Assembly (NCBI RefSeq): GCF_009831455.1
Contig: NZ_WOWO01000004.1
Location: 310,001-374,000, forward strand
DNA: 64,000 bases
Direction: 5' to 3'
Source: Salinirussus salinus
Lineage (GTDB): Archaea > Halobacteriota > Halobacteria > Halobacteriales > Haloarculaceae
The translations under genes and the position numbers were made by a program. The notes under the pieces were generated by a model, which worked only from the letters and a program-made list of their open reading frames with translations, did no database searches and was not told the DNA's origin. Shown piece by piece: positions 1 through 9,331 of the stretch; position 1 is the first letter of the stretch; every line of letters starts with the position of its first letter.

Positions 1-1226
1 CGAGCCGCTCGGCGCCCAGCCCCCAGCCGGCGTGGGGCGGCATTCCGTAGCGGAACATCTTGGTGTAGTACTCGAAGGCCTCGGGTTCGAGGCCCTGCTG
101 TTCGAACCCCTCGATCAGGTGCTCGTAGCGGTGTTCGCGCTGGCCCCCGGAGACCAGCTCCAGGGAGGGGTGCATCAGGTCGAAGCCCGTCGACAGCTCG
201 GGGTCGTCGTCGTGGTCCTTGATGTAGAACGGCTTGACCTCGCTTGGCCAGTCGGTGACGAAGTAGTGGCGGCCGACGTCCTCGCCCAGCGCGTGCTCGG
301 CCTCCGTCGAGAGGTCGTCGCCCCAGACCAGCTGCTCGTCGAGTTTGCCGGTGGCGTTGACCCGCTCGATGGCCTCCTGGTAGCTCAGCCGGGGGAAGTC
401 GGCCTCCGGAACGGAGAAGTCCTCGAGTCCGAGCGTCTCCAACTCCTCGGCGCAGTTCTCGGCGACGCCCTCGTAGGCCGCCCGGACGACTGCCTCGCAG
501 GCGTCCATCGCGTCGGTGTGGTCGTAGAAGGCCGACTCGAAGTCGATGCTCGTCGCCTCGTTGAGGTGGCGGGGGGTGTTGTGCTCCTCGGCGCGGAAGA
601 TCGGGCCGACCTCGAAGACCCGCTCCAGGCCGGAGCCGACCATCAGCTGCTTGAACAGCTGGGGGCTCTGGTTCATGAACGCCTCCCGGCCGAAGTAGGT
701 GACCGGGAACAGCTCCGTCCCGCCCTCGGTGCCGGTAGCGACGATCTTTGGGGTGTTGATCTCCGTACAACCCAGGTCGCGGAACTGCTCGCGGACCGCC
801 CGGAGCATCTCCGCGCGGATCTGGAAGATGGCCTTGACCTCCTCCTTGCGGAGGTCGAGCGTCCGGTTGTCGAGCCGGGTCGAGAGGTCGGCGTCGACCT
901 TCCCCGAGGGGTCCAGCGGTAGTTCGGGGTCGGCCTCTGCGACCACCTCCAGCGAGTCGGGGACGACCTCGACGCCGGTGGGGGCCCGCTCTTCTTCCTC
1001 GACCGTGCCCTCCACGCGAACGACGCTCTCGCGGTGGACGCTCAGTCCAGTGTCGACGAGGTCGTCGTCCATCTCGTCTTTCTCGAATTTCACCTGGATC
1101 TTGCCCGACTTGTCCCGGAGGATGAGGAAGGCGATGCCGCCCAGGTCCCGGACCTCGTGGACCCAGCCGGCGACGGTCGCGTCCGTGCCGGGCTCGGCGT
1201 CGGCTGCGTAGGTGCGGTCGTCCATG
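1..1226 (-). CDS. aspS: Aspartyl-tRNA synthetase, archaeal type (C-terminus cut by the window edge)
   Basis: Charges tRNA with aspartate. About 408 residues are visible. An N-terminal OB-fold anticodon-binding domain covers roughly residues 1-100, followed by a class II catalytic core. Motif 2 reads [11 protein letters not shown], and the sequence stops just inside motif 3 (GWGLGAERL), so only some 25 C-terminal residues are missing. The start is ATG at 1226 with a TTAAG box near 1250-1256, about 26 bases upstream, fitting a leaderless transcript. Residues His23 and Pro82 fall where non-discriminating archaeal enzymes carry His and Pro, so it probably also makes Asp-tRNA(Asn) for GatCAB; this rests on remembered alignments. 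Confidence 0.95.
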
Positions 1227-1365
1227 GACGCGGGTGAGGGCGGCCCGGACTTAAGGCCAGTCTTTGTGACTCGGTAGAGCGCGTCCGGCCGTGGCTCGCG
1301 ACCCCGTTCCTGTCTGCTGACACCAGAACCGGACCTTTAACTACCACATCGGCGAATCCCGGGGT

Positions 1366-1776
1366 ATGTACCAGGTACTGGTGCCCATCGACGACAACGT
1401 CGAGCGCGGCCTGTCACAGGCGGAGTTCGTCGCAAACCTCCCGCGGGCGAACGAGGAGGTCAAGGCGACGCTGACCCACGTCCTCCAGACCGAGGGTGCG
1501 GACCTTCCCGAGCCGATGGCCACGCCCTCCCGGGTCAGAGCCGTTCGAGAGGCGCGTGACTCCCTCCAGGATGCGGGCGTCAAAACGGAGATCCGCGAGG
1601 CCGACGTCCCGCCCGCGGAGGGGATCCGCGAGCTGGCCGAGAACATCGACGCCGACCTCATCGCGATGGGCGGGCGCAAGCGCAGCCCCGCCGGCAAGGT
1701 CCTCTTCGGCAGCGTCACCCAGTCCGTCCTCCTGAACACCAACCGCGCGGTCGCCGTCACCGGCCGCCGGGAGTGA
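1366..1776 (+). CDS. Universal stress protein UspA family, single domain
   Basis: A 136-residue single Usp domain with a Rossmann-like alpha/beta fold. The N-terminal strand MYQVLVPID is typical. The C-terminal ATP-binding signature is present as GGRKRSPAG then KVLFGSVTQSV, matching the G-x2-G-x9-G-S/T pattern of nucleotide-binding Usp proteins. Such proteins act as cytosolic stress-response nucleotide sensors; the specific role here is unknown. A TTTAA box at 1336-1340 lies about 26 bases before the ATG, so the gene is probably leaderless with its own promoter, divergent from aspS. Confidence 0.9.
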   Translation: MYQVLVPIDDNVERGLSQAEFVANLPRANEEVKATLTHVLQTEGADLPEPMATPSRVRAVREARDSLQDAGVKTEIREADVPPAEGIRELAENIDADLIAMGGRKRSPAGKVLFGSVTQSVLLNTNRAVAVTGRRE

Positions 1777-1807
1777 GCGGCCCCGCGACTTTTCGGCTGC
1801 GAACGGC

Positions 1808-2668
1808 TCAGAGCCGGCGCCGGCCCTCTGCACCGACGGCCGCGGCGTAGCCGGAGAGCAACGGCAACAGGTCGGTCCCTCCGGCGTCGAACCCGCCGAA
1901 CAGCGCCGCCATGTCCTCGACGGCCCCGCCCAGCCCCGCGCTCCGGAGGTCCGCCGGCGTGGTCCGCGGCGTGTAGGCCAGCCGGCCGACGAAGTCCTCG
2001 ACCAGCCGGTCGGCCTCCCCGCGGGCGGCCGCCAGCGCCTCCTCGTCGGCCGTCACCGCCGCCCACCCGGCGTCGAGGGCGGCCGGCCACTGCGCGAGAC
2101 ACCGGTAGATGCTCGGAAGCCCGTCGCCGAGGTCGTGGGCCTCCCGGACCGCCGCCAGCGTCTCCTCCGTTCCCGGGGGAGTCTCGCCGGGCCCGACCAT
2201 GGTCGGCTCGCGGCCGCGGTCGCGGTCGAGGGCGGCAGGGTAGGGGGCCGTCGAGTCGACCCCGCCGGCGGCGCCGCCGACCCGCTCGCCGTCGAGCGTT
2301 CGCGCCAGCGTTCTGAACAGCACCGCCAGCCGCGGCCCGACGATATCGAACGTCGCCAGCTGTCCCTGGAGCTCGCGGTACTCCGGCGGCCGCAGGCCCA
2401 GGTCCCGGCCCTCGTGGACCGGCACCTCCAGTTCCGTGAGGACCGCGTCGCGGTAGTCGACGCTGAACTGTGCGAAGGCCCGCGTGTCGAAGACGGGAGC
2501 GACCTGGCCCCAGGTGTACCGCAGGAAGGCGGGCTCGTTTGCCATCGCAGTCCGGAAGATCCAGTTGACGAACGGGGCCCGGAAGGTGCGCTTGACGTCG
2601 TCGTAGAGGCCGCGCTGCCAGCCCGCCGCCTCGTGGTCGTAGACCTGCGCGCTCGTGTCGAGGGACAT
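1808..2668 (-). CDS. DehI-like halocarboxylic acid dehalogenase family protein
   Basis: A 286-residue cytosolic protein resembling the group I 2-haloacid dehalogenase (DehI) family. DehI proteins contain two related helical repeats; here related helical segments fall roughly at residues 65-125 (PEYRELQGQLATFDIVGP) and 170-240 (HDLGDGLPSIYRCLAQWP). The start at 2668 was preferred over longer frames because a TTATT box at 2692-2700 lies about 27 bases upstream. Haloarchaeal members have no demonstrated activity that I know of, and the role in dehalogenation is inferred from family only. It is convergent with the Usp gene and adjacent to topA on the same strand. Confidence 0.6.
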   Translation of the reverse strand: MSLDTSAQVYDHEAAGWQRGLYDDVKRTFRAPFVNWIFRTAMANEPAFLRYTWGQVAPVFDTRAFAQFSVDYRDAVLTELEVPVHEGRDLGLRPPEYRELQGQLATFDIVGPRLAVLFRTLARTLDGERVGGAAGGVDSTAPYPAALDRDRGREPTMVGPGETPPGTEETLAAVREAHDLGDGLPSIYRCLAQWPAALDAGWAAVTADEEALAAARGEADRLVEDFVGRLAYTPRTTPADLRSAGLGGAVEDMAALFGGFDAGGTDLLPLLSGYAAAVGAEGRRRL

Positions 2669-2753
2669 GGTCGACGTACACCCGCCCGGGGAATAAGGAT
2701 GAGTGCCGGCTGCGTGCCCGGGACCGGCGCCAGCCACGCGCCCGGCCGGCGGC

Positions 2754-5285
2754 TCAGGCAGCCTCGACCTGCTCCTGCCACTCACGCAGGCGGTCGGCGG
2801 AGACGCCCTGGAGGTCGTCGGCCACGGTCTCGGGGTCGATCGTCTGGAGGTCGTCGGGCGACTCGACGCCGGCCGACTCGAGTTTCTCGGCGGTCGCCGC
2901 GCCGACCCCGTCGATGTCCTCCAGGTCCTCGACGGCCTGCTCGGCGCGGTACTCCCGGTAGTTGCAGACCGGACAGCCCAGCTCCCAGGGGTCCTCGCCG
3001 TCGTGTACCACCAGTTCGGGCAGGTCGTGCTCCTCGCAGTAGGTGTCGGTCACCTCGATCTCGCCGTTGCGGGGCAGGGGCAGCGAGTACTCACAGTCCG
3101 GATATCTGGTACAGCCGGCCAGCCGCGAGCCCGACCGGAGGTGTTTGATCGCGAGCTCGCCGCCGTGCGCTTCGGCGGCCTCGCCGCCTCCACCTCGTTG
3201 CTCGTCCGGAGCAACGCTCTCCCCACATTCCGGACACGGCCCGATCACCTCGTCGTCGCTGTCGTCGGCCTCGGCGGCCGCACACCGCGGGCAGCCGTGG
3301 ACGAAGGTGTCCCGGCCGGCGAGCATCTTCACGTGGTGGGTGTCGTGTTCCTCGCAGACCTCGTCGAGCACCAGCGGCTCGCCCGTGCTCGGCAGCGGCA
3401 GCGTGAACCGACAGTCCGGAAAGCCGTCACAGCCCACGAAGTAGGAGCCGTCCCTGGATTGCCGGACAAGCAGGTCCTCGCCACACTCCGGACAGGGACC
3501 GAGCCGGCGGTCGGCCTTCAGCGACTCCTGGAGGTGGTCGCCGACCGCCTCCCGTGACTCGCGGAGGTCCTCGAAGACCTCCCCGAGCATCTCGCGGGAT
3601 TCGGTAGTCACCTCCTCCAGAGTTGCCTCGCCGCTCGCGATGGCGTCCATGTCCGCCTCCAGCTGGGCGGTCATCTCCTCGCTGACCACGCGGTCCGCGA
3701 AGGCCTCGGCGGCCTCCACGACCGCCTCCGCCAGCCTGGTCGGCCGGGGCGGGTCCCCCTCGATGTAGCCGCGGTCGTACAGCTTCTCGAGGGTGTTGTG
3801 TCTCGTAGCCTTGGTGCCCAGTCCAAGACTTTCCATCTTTTTGATAAGTCTGGACTGGCCGTACCGCCGCGGGGGCTGGGTCTGTTTGGCCTCCAGGCGA
3901 ACGTCGGCGATATCCAGCCGGTCGCCTTCCTCGACGTCGGGGACGACGGTCTCGCTGGTGCTCGGGTACGGGTAGACCTCGTGGTAGCCGGGCTCGACCA
4001 GCCGCTTGCCGTTTGCCTTGAGCTGGCAGCCGTTCGCCTCCGCGACCACCCGCAGGTGGGCCCAGGTCGCCGGCTCCGCCACGGTGGCGAAAAAGCGCCG
4101 GACGACCAGCTCGTACAGCTCCCACTCGTCTTCCCCAAGGTCCCCGCGGTCGGGCACCTCGCCGGTGGGGTGGATCGGCGGGTGGTCCGTGGTCTCCTCC
4201 TCGCCCTCCGTGGGCTCGAGGTCCTCGAGGTCGAGCAGCGACTCGGCGTCCTCGCCGAACGCGCGGCTGCCCACGAAGGCATCGAGTAGCTCCTCCGGGT
4301 CGAGGTCCTCGGGATAGACGGTGTTGTCGGTCCGGGGGTAGGTGAGATAGCCCGCAGTGTAGAGTTCCTCGGCGACCGACATCGCGCGCTGGGCCGAGTA
4401 GCCCAGCGAGCCGGCCGCGGAGATGAACGCGGTGGTGTTGAACGGCGCTGGGGGCTCGTCGGTCCGGGTGCGCCGGCGGACGCTCGTCACCTCGGCGGCG
4501 TCGGCGGCCCGCAGCCGCTCGTGGGCCGCCTCGGCGGCCGACTCCTCCCAGACCCGCTCGGCCTCGGTCCCGTCGTCGTCGTAGAAGTACTGGGCCTCGA
4601 AGGACTCGCCGTCCCGGCTCAGGTCGGCGAACAGTTCCCAGTAGTCCTCGGGGTCGAAGGCCTGGATCTCCCGTTCCCGGTCGACGATCAGCTTCAGCGT
4701 CGGCGACTGCACCCGCCCGACGGAGATGAAGTCGTTGCCGAGCTGGCGGGCCGACAGCGAGAGAAAGCGCGTGAGCGCGGCGCCCCAGACCAGGTCGATG
4801 GTCTGGCGGGCCTCCCCCGCGGCCGCCAGGTCGAAGTCGATCTCGTCGGGCTCGGCGAAGGCCTCCCGGACCTCCCGGTCGGTGATCGAGGAAAACCGGA
4901 CGCGGTCGACGGGCGCGTCGGTCTCCTCCCGCACCAGTTCGTAGGCCTCCTTGCCGATGAGTTCGCCCTCGCGGTCGTAGTCGGTCGCGATGGTGACCCG
5001 GTCGGCCTCGCGGGCGAGTTCGCGCAGGGTGCGGACGATGTTCTCCTGGGTCGGCTCCGTGACGACATCGGCGTCGATCAGTTCGACGGGCTCGACGTCC
5101 CGCCAGTTCTCGTACTCCGGGGGGAAGTCGACGCCGACGACGTGTCCCGAGAGGCCGACGACGCGCGTGTCGCCCCAGCGGTAGACGCCCACGCCGTTTC
5201 GCCGCTCGGCGTCGGCGCTACCCTCGCTGAGTATCTCCGCGATCCTGCGGGCGGCGTTTTCCTTCTCCGTGACGATCAGCTCCAC
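2754..5285 (-). CDS. topA: DNA topoisomerase I (type IA) with zinc ribbons and C-terminal HhH
   Basis: Relaxes negative supercoils by a transient 5'-phosphotyrosine break. The 843-residue protein has a TOPRIM domain (Glu7 and the acidic triad in TDYDREGE at 101-108). The catalytic tyrosine is Tyr316 in GYLTYPRTD. The C-terminal third has two four-Cys topoisomerase zinc ribbons (CPECGEDLL and CPECGESVA), each followed by a shorter CEEH...CPxC element, and a helix-hairpin-helix-like tail (DIDGVGAATAEKLESAGV). The start is GTG, fixed by a perfect Shine-Dalgarno TCACCTCC (plus-strand view) 6 bases upstream. Most neighbours look leaderless, so this leadered start stands out. Confidence 0.96.
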   Translation of the reverse strand: MELIVTEKENAARRIAEILSEGSADAERRNGVGVYRWGDTRVVGLSGHVVGVDFPPEYENWRDVEPVELIDADVVTEPTQENIVRTLRELAREADRVTIATDYDREGELIGKEAYELVREETDAPVDRVRFSSITDREVREAFAEPDEIDFDLAAAGEARQTIDLVWGAALTRFLSLSARQLGNDFISVGRVQSPTLKLIVDREREIQAFDPEDYWELFADLSRDGESFEAQYFYDDDGTEAERVWEESAAEAAHERLRAADAAEVTSVRRRTRTDEPPAPFNTTAFISAAGSLGYSAQRAMSVAEELYTAGYLTYPRTDNTVYPEDLDPEELLDAFVGSRAFGEDAESLLDLEDLEPTEGEEETTDHPPIHPTGEVPDRGDLGEDEWELYELVVRRFFATVAEPATWAHLRVVAEANGCQLKANGKRLVEPGYHEVYPYPSTSETVVPDVEEGDRLDIADVRLEAKQTQPPRRYGQSRLIKKMESLGLGTKATRHNTLEKLYDRGYIEGDPPRPTRLAEAVVEAAEAFADRVVSEEMTAQLEADMDAIASGEATLEEVTTESREMLGEVFEDLRESREAVGDHLQESLKADRRLGPCPECGEDLLVRQSRDGSYFVGCDGFPDCRFTLPLPSTGEPLVLDEVCEEHDTHHVKMLAGRDTFVHGCPRCAAAEADDSDDEVIGPCPECGESVAPDEQRGGGGEAAEAHGGELAIKHLRSGSRLAGCTRYPDCEYSLPLPRNGEIEVTDTYCEEHDLPELVVHDGEDPWELGCPVCNYREYRAEQAVEDLEDIDGVGAATAEKLESAGVESPDDLQTIDPETVADDLQGVSADRLREWQEQVEAA

Positions 5286-5291
5286 CGCCGC

Positions 5292-5299
5292 TCACCTCC
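5292..5299 (-). promoter_or_regulatory. Perfect Shine-Dalgarno site for topA
   Basis: The minus strand reads GGAGGTGA here, complementary to the archaeal 16S rRNA 3' end, with 6 bases before the GTG at 5285. It decides the topA start. A TTTAG box near 5326-5335 would give a short leader. Confidence 0.75.
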
Positions 5300-5487
5300 T
5301 GTCATCTACCCGTCCCTACCCCCTGCTCGGCTAAAGCCTTTCGGGAACCGCAGGACAGCGCGGGTGTGCGCGGGACGCGGGCGGGTACACGAGCAGGCGT
5401 GCGGGCGGGTGTGGACCGGGCGTGCGCAGGGCGCACACGCGACACCTGTTCCCGTGCGCCGCATCTCGGCCCTGCGCCGCCGCCCGC

Positions 5488-6618
5488 TCAGTCGGCCGCC
5501 GCGGCGTCGACCCCGGAGGCGGAGCCGGGGAGACGGCAGGCGTCCTCGGCGCTTCGTATCGCGCTCCCCGTCAGGAGGATAACGCTCGCCGACAGGAACA
5601 GCCCCCCGACGGGAGAGGTTGGGTCGAGGAAGGCCCAGTAGACCGGGCTGGCGGCAGTCCCGAAGGCCGCGCCGACGACGCCGTACAGCGCGGGCGCACA
5701 GCAACAGCAGGCGGTCGCGCCGGAGGAGGCAAGCGCCCCGGCCATCGCCCGCGGCGACCCGCTCTCTCCCCGGGACCACTGGCGGAGGACGAGCCCCGCA
5801 TTGAGCGCCACCAGCCCGCCCAGCACCGCGAGCAGGACCAGGGAGCCGACGGAGACGTAGCCCGCCACCGGAACGGAGGGGGCGTAGAACTCGACGGCCG
5901 GCCAGTAGACCAGCGGCGAGGCCACCCCCTGGACGGTCAGGAAGGCGTGGTCGGGCAGGCCCACGCCGGTGTCGGGGTTGAGCGTCAGCGTCCCGGAGGA
6001 GACCGCGAAGAAAAGGGTGAAAGCCAGGAAGGTCAGCCCGGCCCCGACCCGCGCTTTCCGGTCCGCGAGCGCCCGCCGGAGCCGGCTGCCGGCGTCCCGG
6101 ACGAGGACGTACACGACGACGAGCGGCAGGCCGAGCACGACCAGGTAGCCCAGCGGGTGGGTCAGCCCGCCGTTGGGCATCACCGCCGGGTAGGCCGTCC
6201 ACGCCGCCAGCAGTCCGCCGAGCGCGACGTACCGGGGGCGCTCGGACCAGCGCCAGCGCACGACAATTAGGCTCCCCAGCGCGAGGGCGACGGCGACGCC
6301 GACGTTCAGGAGGGTGAACCACTCGCTCCAGGCCGGGGCGACCTCCGGCGTGACCTGGATCTCGACGAGCCCGATCCCCCCGCCGACCAGAAAGAGCGTC
6401 CCGGCGCCGATAGCGAGGGCGCCGAGTTCGCGGCCGCCGCGGCGGACCGCCCGGACGCCGAGTCCGACGCCGGCCAGCCCCACGAGCACCAGGAGGAGCA
6501 ACACCCAGTGTGGCGTCCCGGCGTGCGTCGTCCCGGCGTGGGCCGCCGCGGGACTCGCGAGGCCCGCGAGGACGGGAACGGATAGCGCCGCGGCGAGCGC
6601 GCGGCGGGTCGAGTGCAT
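5488..6618 (-). CDS. Haloarchaeal polytopic membrane protein with CCCC motif
   Basis: A 376-residue integral membrane protein that I cannot assign to a named family. It opens with a cleavable-looking signal (RRALAAALSVPVLAGLASPAAAHAG), followed by a His-containing segment HAGTTHAGTPHW. About eight to nine hydrophobic helices follow. Near the C-terminus is a run of four cysteines (GATACCCCAPALYG) at the start of a transmembrane helix, plus an extracytoplasmic-looking region with WPAVEFYAP. The Cys4 run and His-rich N-terminus suggest metal or redox chemistry, but this is inference. The start at 6618 was chosen because the signal peptide begins there; longer frames overlap the next gene. Confidence 0.7.
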   Translation of the reverse strand: MHSTRRALAAALSVPVLAGLASPAAAHAGTTHAGTPHWVLLLLVLVGLAGVGLGVRAVRRGGRELGALAIGAGTLFLVGGGIGLVEIQVTPEVAPAWSEWFTLLNVGVAVALALGSLIVVRWRWSERPRYVALGGLLAAWTAYPAVMPNGGLTHPLGYLVVLGLPLVVVYVLVRDAGSRLRRALADRKARVGAGLTFLAFTLFFAVSSGTLTLNPDTGVGLPDHAFLTVQGVASPLVYWPAVEFYAPSVPVAGYVSVGSLVLLAVLGGLVALNAGLVLRQWSRGESGSPRAMAGALASSGATACCCCAPALYGVVGAAFGTAASPVYWAFLDPTSPVGGLFLSASVILLTGSAIRSAEDACRLPGSASGVDAAAAD

Positions 6619-6701
6619 GCCCGGAGTTACGCCAGCGCCGAAAAGACGGTTACGGTGCGGGTGGCCGGCCGCCGTGACTCCCGGCCGAGCCCCGCTCCCG
6701 C

Positions 6702-7658
6702 TCAGACCACCTGGTTCCGCAGCTCCTCGCCGGCCTCCAGCCGCCGGAGGTTCTCCGCGACGATGTCGGCCAGCCGGTCGTAGTAGTGGGGGGTGTGGCC
6801 GGCGTTGTGAGGGGTGATGAGGGCGTTCTCCAGGCCCCACAGCGGGTGGTCGGCGGGCAGCGGCTCGGGGTCGGTGACGTCCAGCGCGGCGCCGCCGACC
6901 CGGTCCTCCCGCAGCGCCCGGACGAGCGCGTCGGTCTCGACCACGGGCCCGCGGGCGACGTTGACCAGGACCGCGTCGTGGGGCAGTGTCTCCAGTTCCG
7001 GCCAGCCGACCAGCCCCCGGGTGGTGTCGGTCAGCGGGCACGCCAGCACGAGATACTCGCTGCGGGCGAGCGCGTCCTCGAACCCGGGACCGTCGAAGCC
7101 GACCACCTCGTCGGTCGGGCCGCCCTTCTCGGGCGTGTACCGGACGCCGACCGTGTCGACGCCGAAGCCCTCCAGCCGCTCGACGACGCCCGTCCCGATG
7201 GCGCCGAGGCCGACCACCGTAACGGTGCTCCCCTGGAGTTCCCGGGTCCGGTAGTGGCGCCACTCCCGACGGCCCTGCCGGCGGCGTCCCTCTAGAAGGC
7301 CGGCCGCGAAGGTCAGCATCGCCCCCACGGCATGCTCGGCGACGTTGGGGGTGTGGACGCCGGCGGCGCTGGTGACCGCGACCCCGCGCTCCTCGAACCG
7401 GTCGGTCGGGAGGTGGTCCGTCCCGGCCCACGAGCAAGCGAACAGCTCCAGCGCTTCGGCGGCTGCGAGCACGCCGTCGTCGATGGTCCGGCCGGTCGCG
7501 GCGGGCGCGTCGGCGACCAGCTCCCGCTCCTCGCTCGGGGTCCGGGCGTGGACCACCCGCCGGTCGGGGAGCCGCTCGCGCAGCGCCGCGGCGTAGTCGG
7601 CGACGGGCATCCCGTGGACGCCGGTTCGCAACACGACCAGGTCCGGTGTGTCGGTCAT
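6702..7658 (-). CDS. D-2-hydroxyacid dehydrogenase (NAD-dependent)
   Basis: A 318-residue enzyme of the D-isomer-specific 2-hydroxyacid dehydrogenase family, interconverting 2-oxoacids and D-2-hydroxyacids; the substrate is not evident. The NAD-binding motif is GLGAIGTGVVERL. Catalytic Arg lies in VNVARGPVV, Glu in DVTDPEPLP, and the proton-donating His in LITPHNAGHTP, so all catalytic residues are present. Length is normal for the family. The start at 7658 has a CTTACTT box about 27 bases upstream. It sits between a membrane protein and a MATE exporter on the same strand, with gaps too wide to prove an operon. Confidence 0.88.
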   Translation of the reverse strand: MTDTPDLVVLRTGVHGMPVADYAAALRERLPDRRVVHARTPSEERELVADAPAATGRTIDDGVLAAAEALELFACSWAGTDHLPTDRFEERGVAVTSAAGVHTPNVAEHAVGAMLTFAAGLLEGRRRQGRREWRHYRTRELQGSTVTVVGLGAIGTGVVERLEGFGVDTVGVRYTPEKGGPTDEVVGFDGPGFEDALARSEYLVLACPLTDTTRGLVGWPELETLPHDAVLVNVARGPVVETDALVRALREDRVGGAALDVTDPEPLPADHPLWGLENALITPHNAGHTPHYYDRLADIVAENLRRLEAGEELRNQVV

Positions 7659-7719
7659 GCCCCGGCGTTCGGAGCCCGCCAGCAAGTAAGCTCCCCCTCT
7701 CCGGTTCGGAGCCGCCGGG

Positions 7720-9186
7720 TCAGTCCTCGCTCGCGGCCTGCCGGTCGGCCGACCGGCGGGCGACTGCCTGCCACCGGCGGCTCCGGAACCGGACCGCGTT
7801 GACCGCGGCCCGGCTGTACATGTCCACGAGGATCGCGGCGAAGACGGCGACGACCCCGAGGCCGAGCCCCGGCGCGAACTCGACCCCGCCGACGGTCGCC
7901 AGCGTGAGCCCTGCCGGCACCGCGAGGACGGCGACCCCGAGCCGGAGCGCCGTCCCCAGCGCCATCCCGTACAGCGGCCAGGTGGTGTCCCCGGCGCCCC
8001 GCAGTCCTCCCTCCAGGGTCTGGGCGACGCTCGTCCCGGCGATCCCGAGGACGAACACCCAGATGAACGCCGCAGTGAGGTCGACCGACGCCGTCCCGAA
8101 CAGGCGGGCGATGGGGTAGGCGAGGGCGGCGAAGGCGGCGCCGACGAGTAGCTGGGTGGCGAGCGCGACCGTCACGGTCTCCCAGCCGTAGGCGGTCGCC
8201 TCGTCCTCGGCACCCTCGCCCAGCCGCTGGCCGACGAGCGTGCTGGCGGAGGTGGCGTAGCCCCACCCGGGGATCATCGCCAGCTGGACGATCTGGCGGC
8301 CGATGGCGAAGGCTGCCACGACGGGCGTGCCGAGGATCCCGAGCAGGTACAGGAAGGGAAAGCGCCCGAGCGTGGCGACCAGCCGCCGGCCGGCCAGCGG
8401 CAGCCCGACCCGGAGGATCTCGCCGGCCATCGCGAGGTCGACCTGGGTCCCGCCGGGCCGGAAGCGCAGCGGGAACCGCCCCGAGAGGTAGATGGCCGTG
8501 AAGACGGTCGCGCCGAAGACGTTCGCGACGGCGGTCCCGATGGCGGCGCCGGTGATCCCCAGCCGCGGCGCGGGGCCGAGTCCGAAGATCAACACGGCGT
8601 TGAGGACGATGTTGATGGGGATGACGACGAGGTTGACGTACATCGGCGTCACCGTGTCGCCACATCCCTGCAGGCCCCGCGAGCCGATCATGCTCACGAA
8701 GCGAAAGACCAGCGCGAGCATGACGACCTGGAGGTAGGCCGCGCCGAACTCGACGACGGCGGCGTCGGCGCTCAACAGCCCCATGAGCTCGTCGGCGAAC
8801 AGCCAGGAGACCGCAGTGAGGGGCACCGATATCAGGACCGCGAACCAGACCGACTGCTTGACCGCGAGGTCGGCGGCGTCGTCATCGCCGGCGCCTTTGA
8901 ACCGCGAGACGAGGCTGATGGTCCCGCTGGAGACCGCGATGGCCAGGCTGAAGCCCACGAAGTAGAACTGAAAGGAGATCTCGAGGGCGGCGACCGCGGC
9001 GTCGGGCAGGGCGAGACTCACCATGAAGAAGTCGGTGATCCGGAGGACGGTCCAGATGCCCGCCGAGACCATCGACGGGACGGCGAGTTCGAAGGTGTCG
9101 CGGGCCCGCCTGCGGCTGACGAGCCCGACCCGCGCGAGTGCGTCGGGAAAGCGCAACAGCAGCCGCCGGACCCGCTCGCGGACCAT
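7720..9186 (-). CDS. MATE family efflux transporter
   Basis: A 488-residue multidrug and toxic compound extrusion protein with about twelve transmembrane helices in two related six-helix bundles. Typical MATE segments are LAVPSMVSAGIWTV in helix 1 and the repeated GATxxxG-type motifs (GCGDTVTPMYVN and GAGDTTWPLYGM), which mark the two halves. It is likely a cation-coupled exporter in the cytoplasmic membrane; the substrate cannot be told. A TATTTTT box at about 9209-9217 sits 27 bases before the ATG, indicating a leaderless transcript. Confidence 0.92.
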   Translation of the reverse strand: MVRERVRRLLLRFPDALARVGLVSRRRARDTFELAVPSMVSAGIWTVLRITDFFMVSLALPDAAVAALEISFQFYFVGFSLAIAVSSGTISLVSRFKGAGDDDAADLAVKQSVWFAVLISVPLTAVSWLFADELMGLLSADAAVVEFGAAYLQVVMLALVFRFVSMIGSRGLQGCGDTVTPMYVNLVVIPINIVLNAVLIFGLGPAPRLGITGAAIGTAVANVFGATVFTAIYLSGRFPLRFRPGGTQVDLAMAGEILRVGLPLAGRRLVATLGRFPFLYLLGILGTPVVAAFAIGRQIVQLAMIPGWGYATSASTLVGQRLGEGAEDEATAYGWETVTVALATQLLVGAAFAALAYPIARLFGTASVDLTAAFIWVFVLGIAGTSVAQTLEGGLRGAGDTTWPLYGMALGTALRLGVAVLAVPAGLTLATVGGVEFAPGLGLGVVAVFAAILVDMYSRAAVNAVRFRSRRWQAVARRSADRQAASED

Positions 9187-9331
9187 CCCCGGCGTCTACC
9201 GTCGACCCGGAAAAATAGGTTCGGGTGGGCCGACCCCGTGGCCGCCGTGACCGCCGGGCAGGTGAGAGCGACGAGGTCGCGACCGACCTGGGGCTCGACC
9301 CTTCAGAGCCCCCCTCAGCGAAGTGTGCCCC

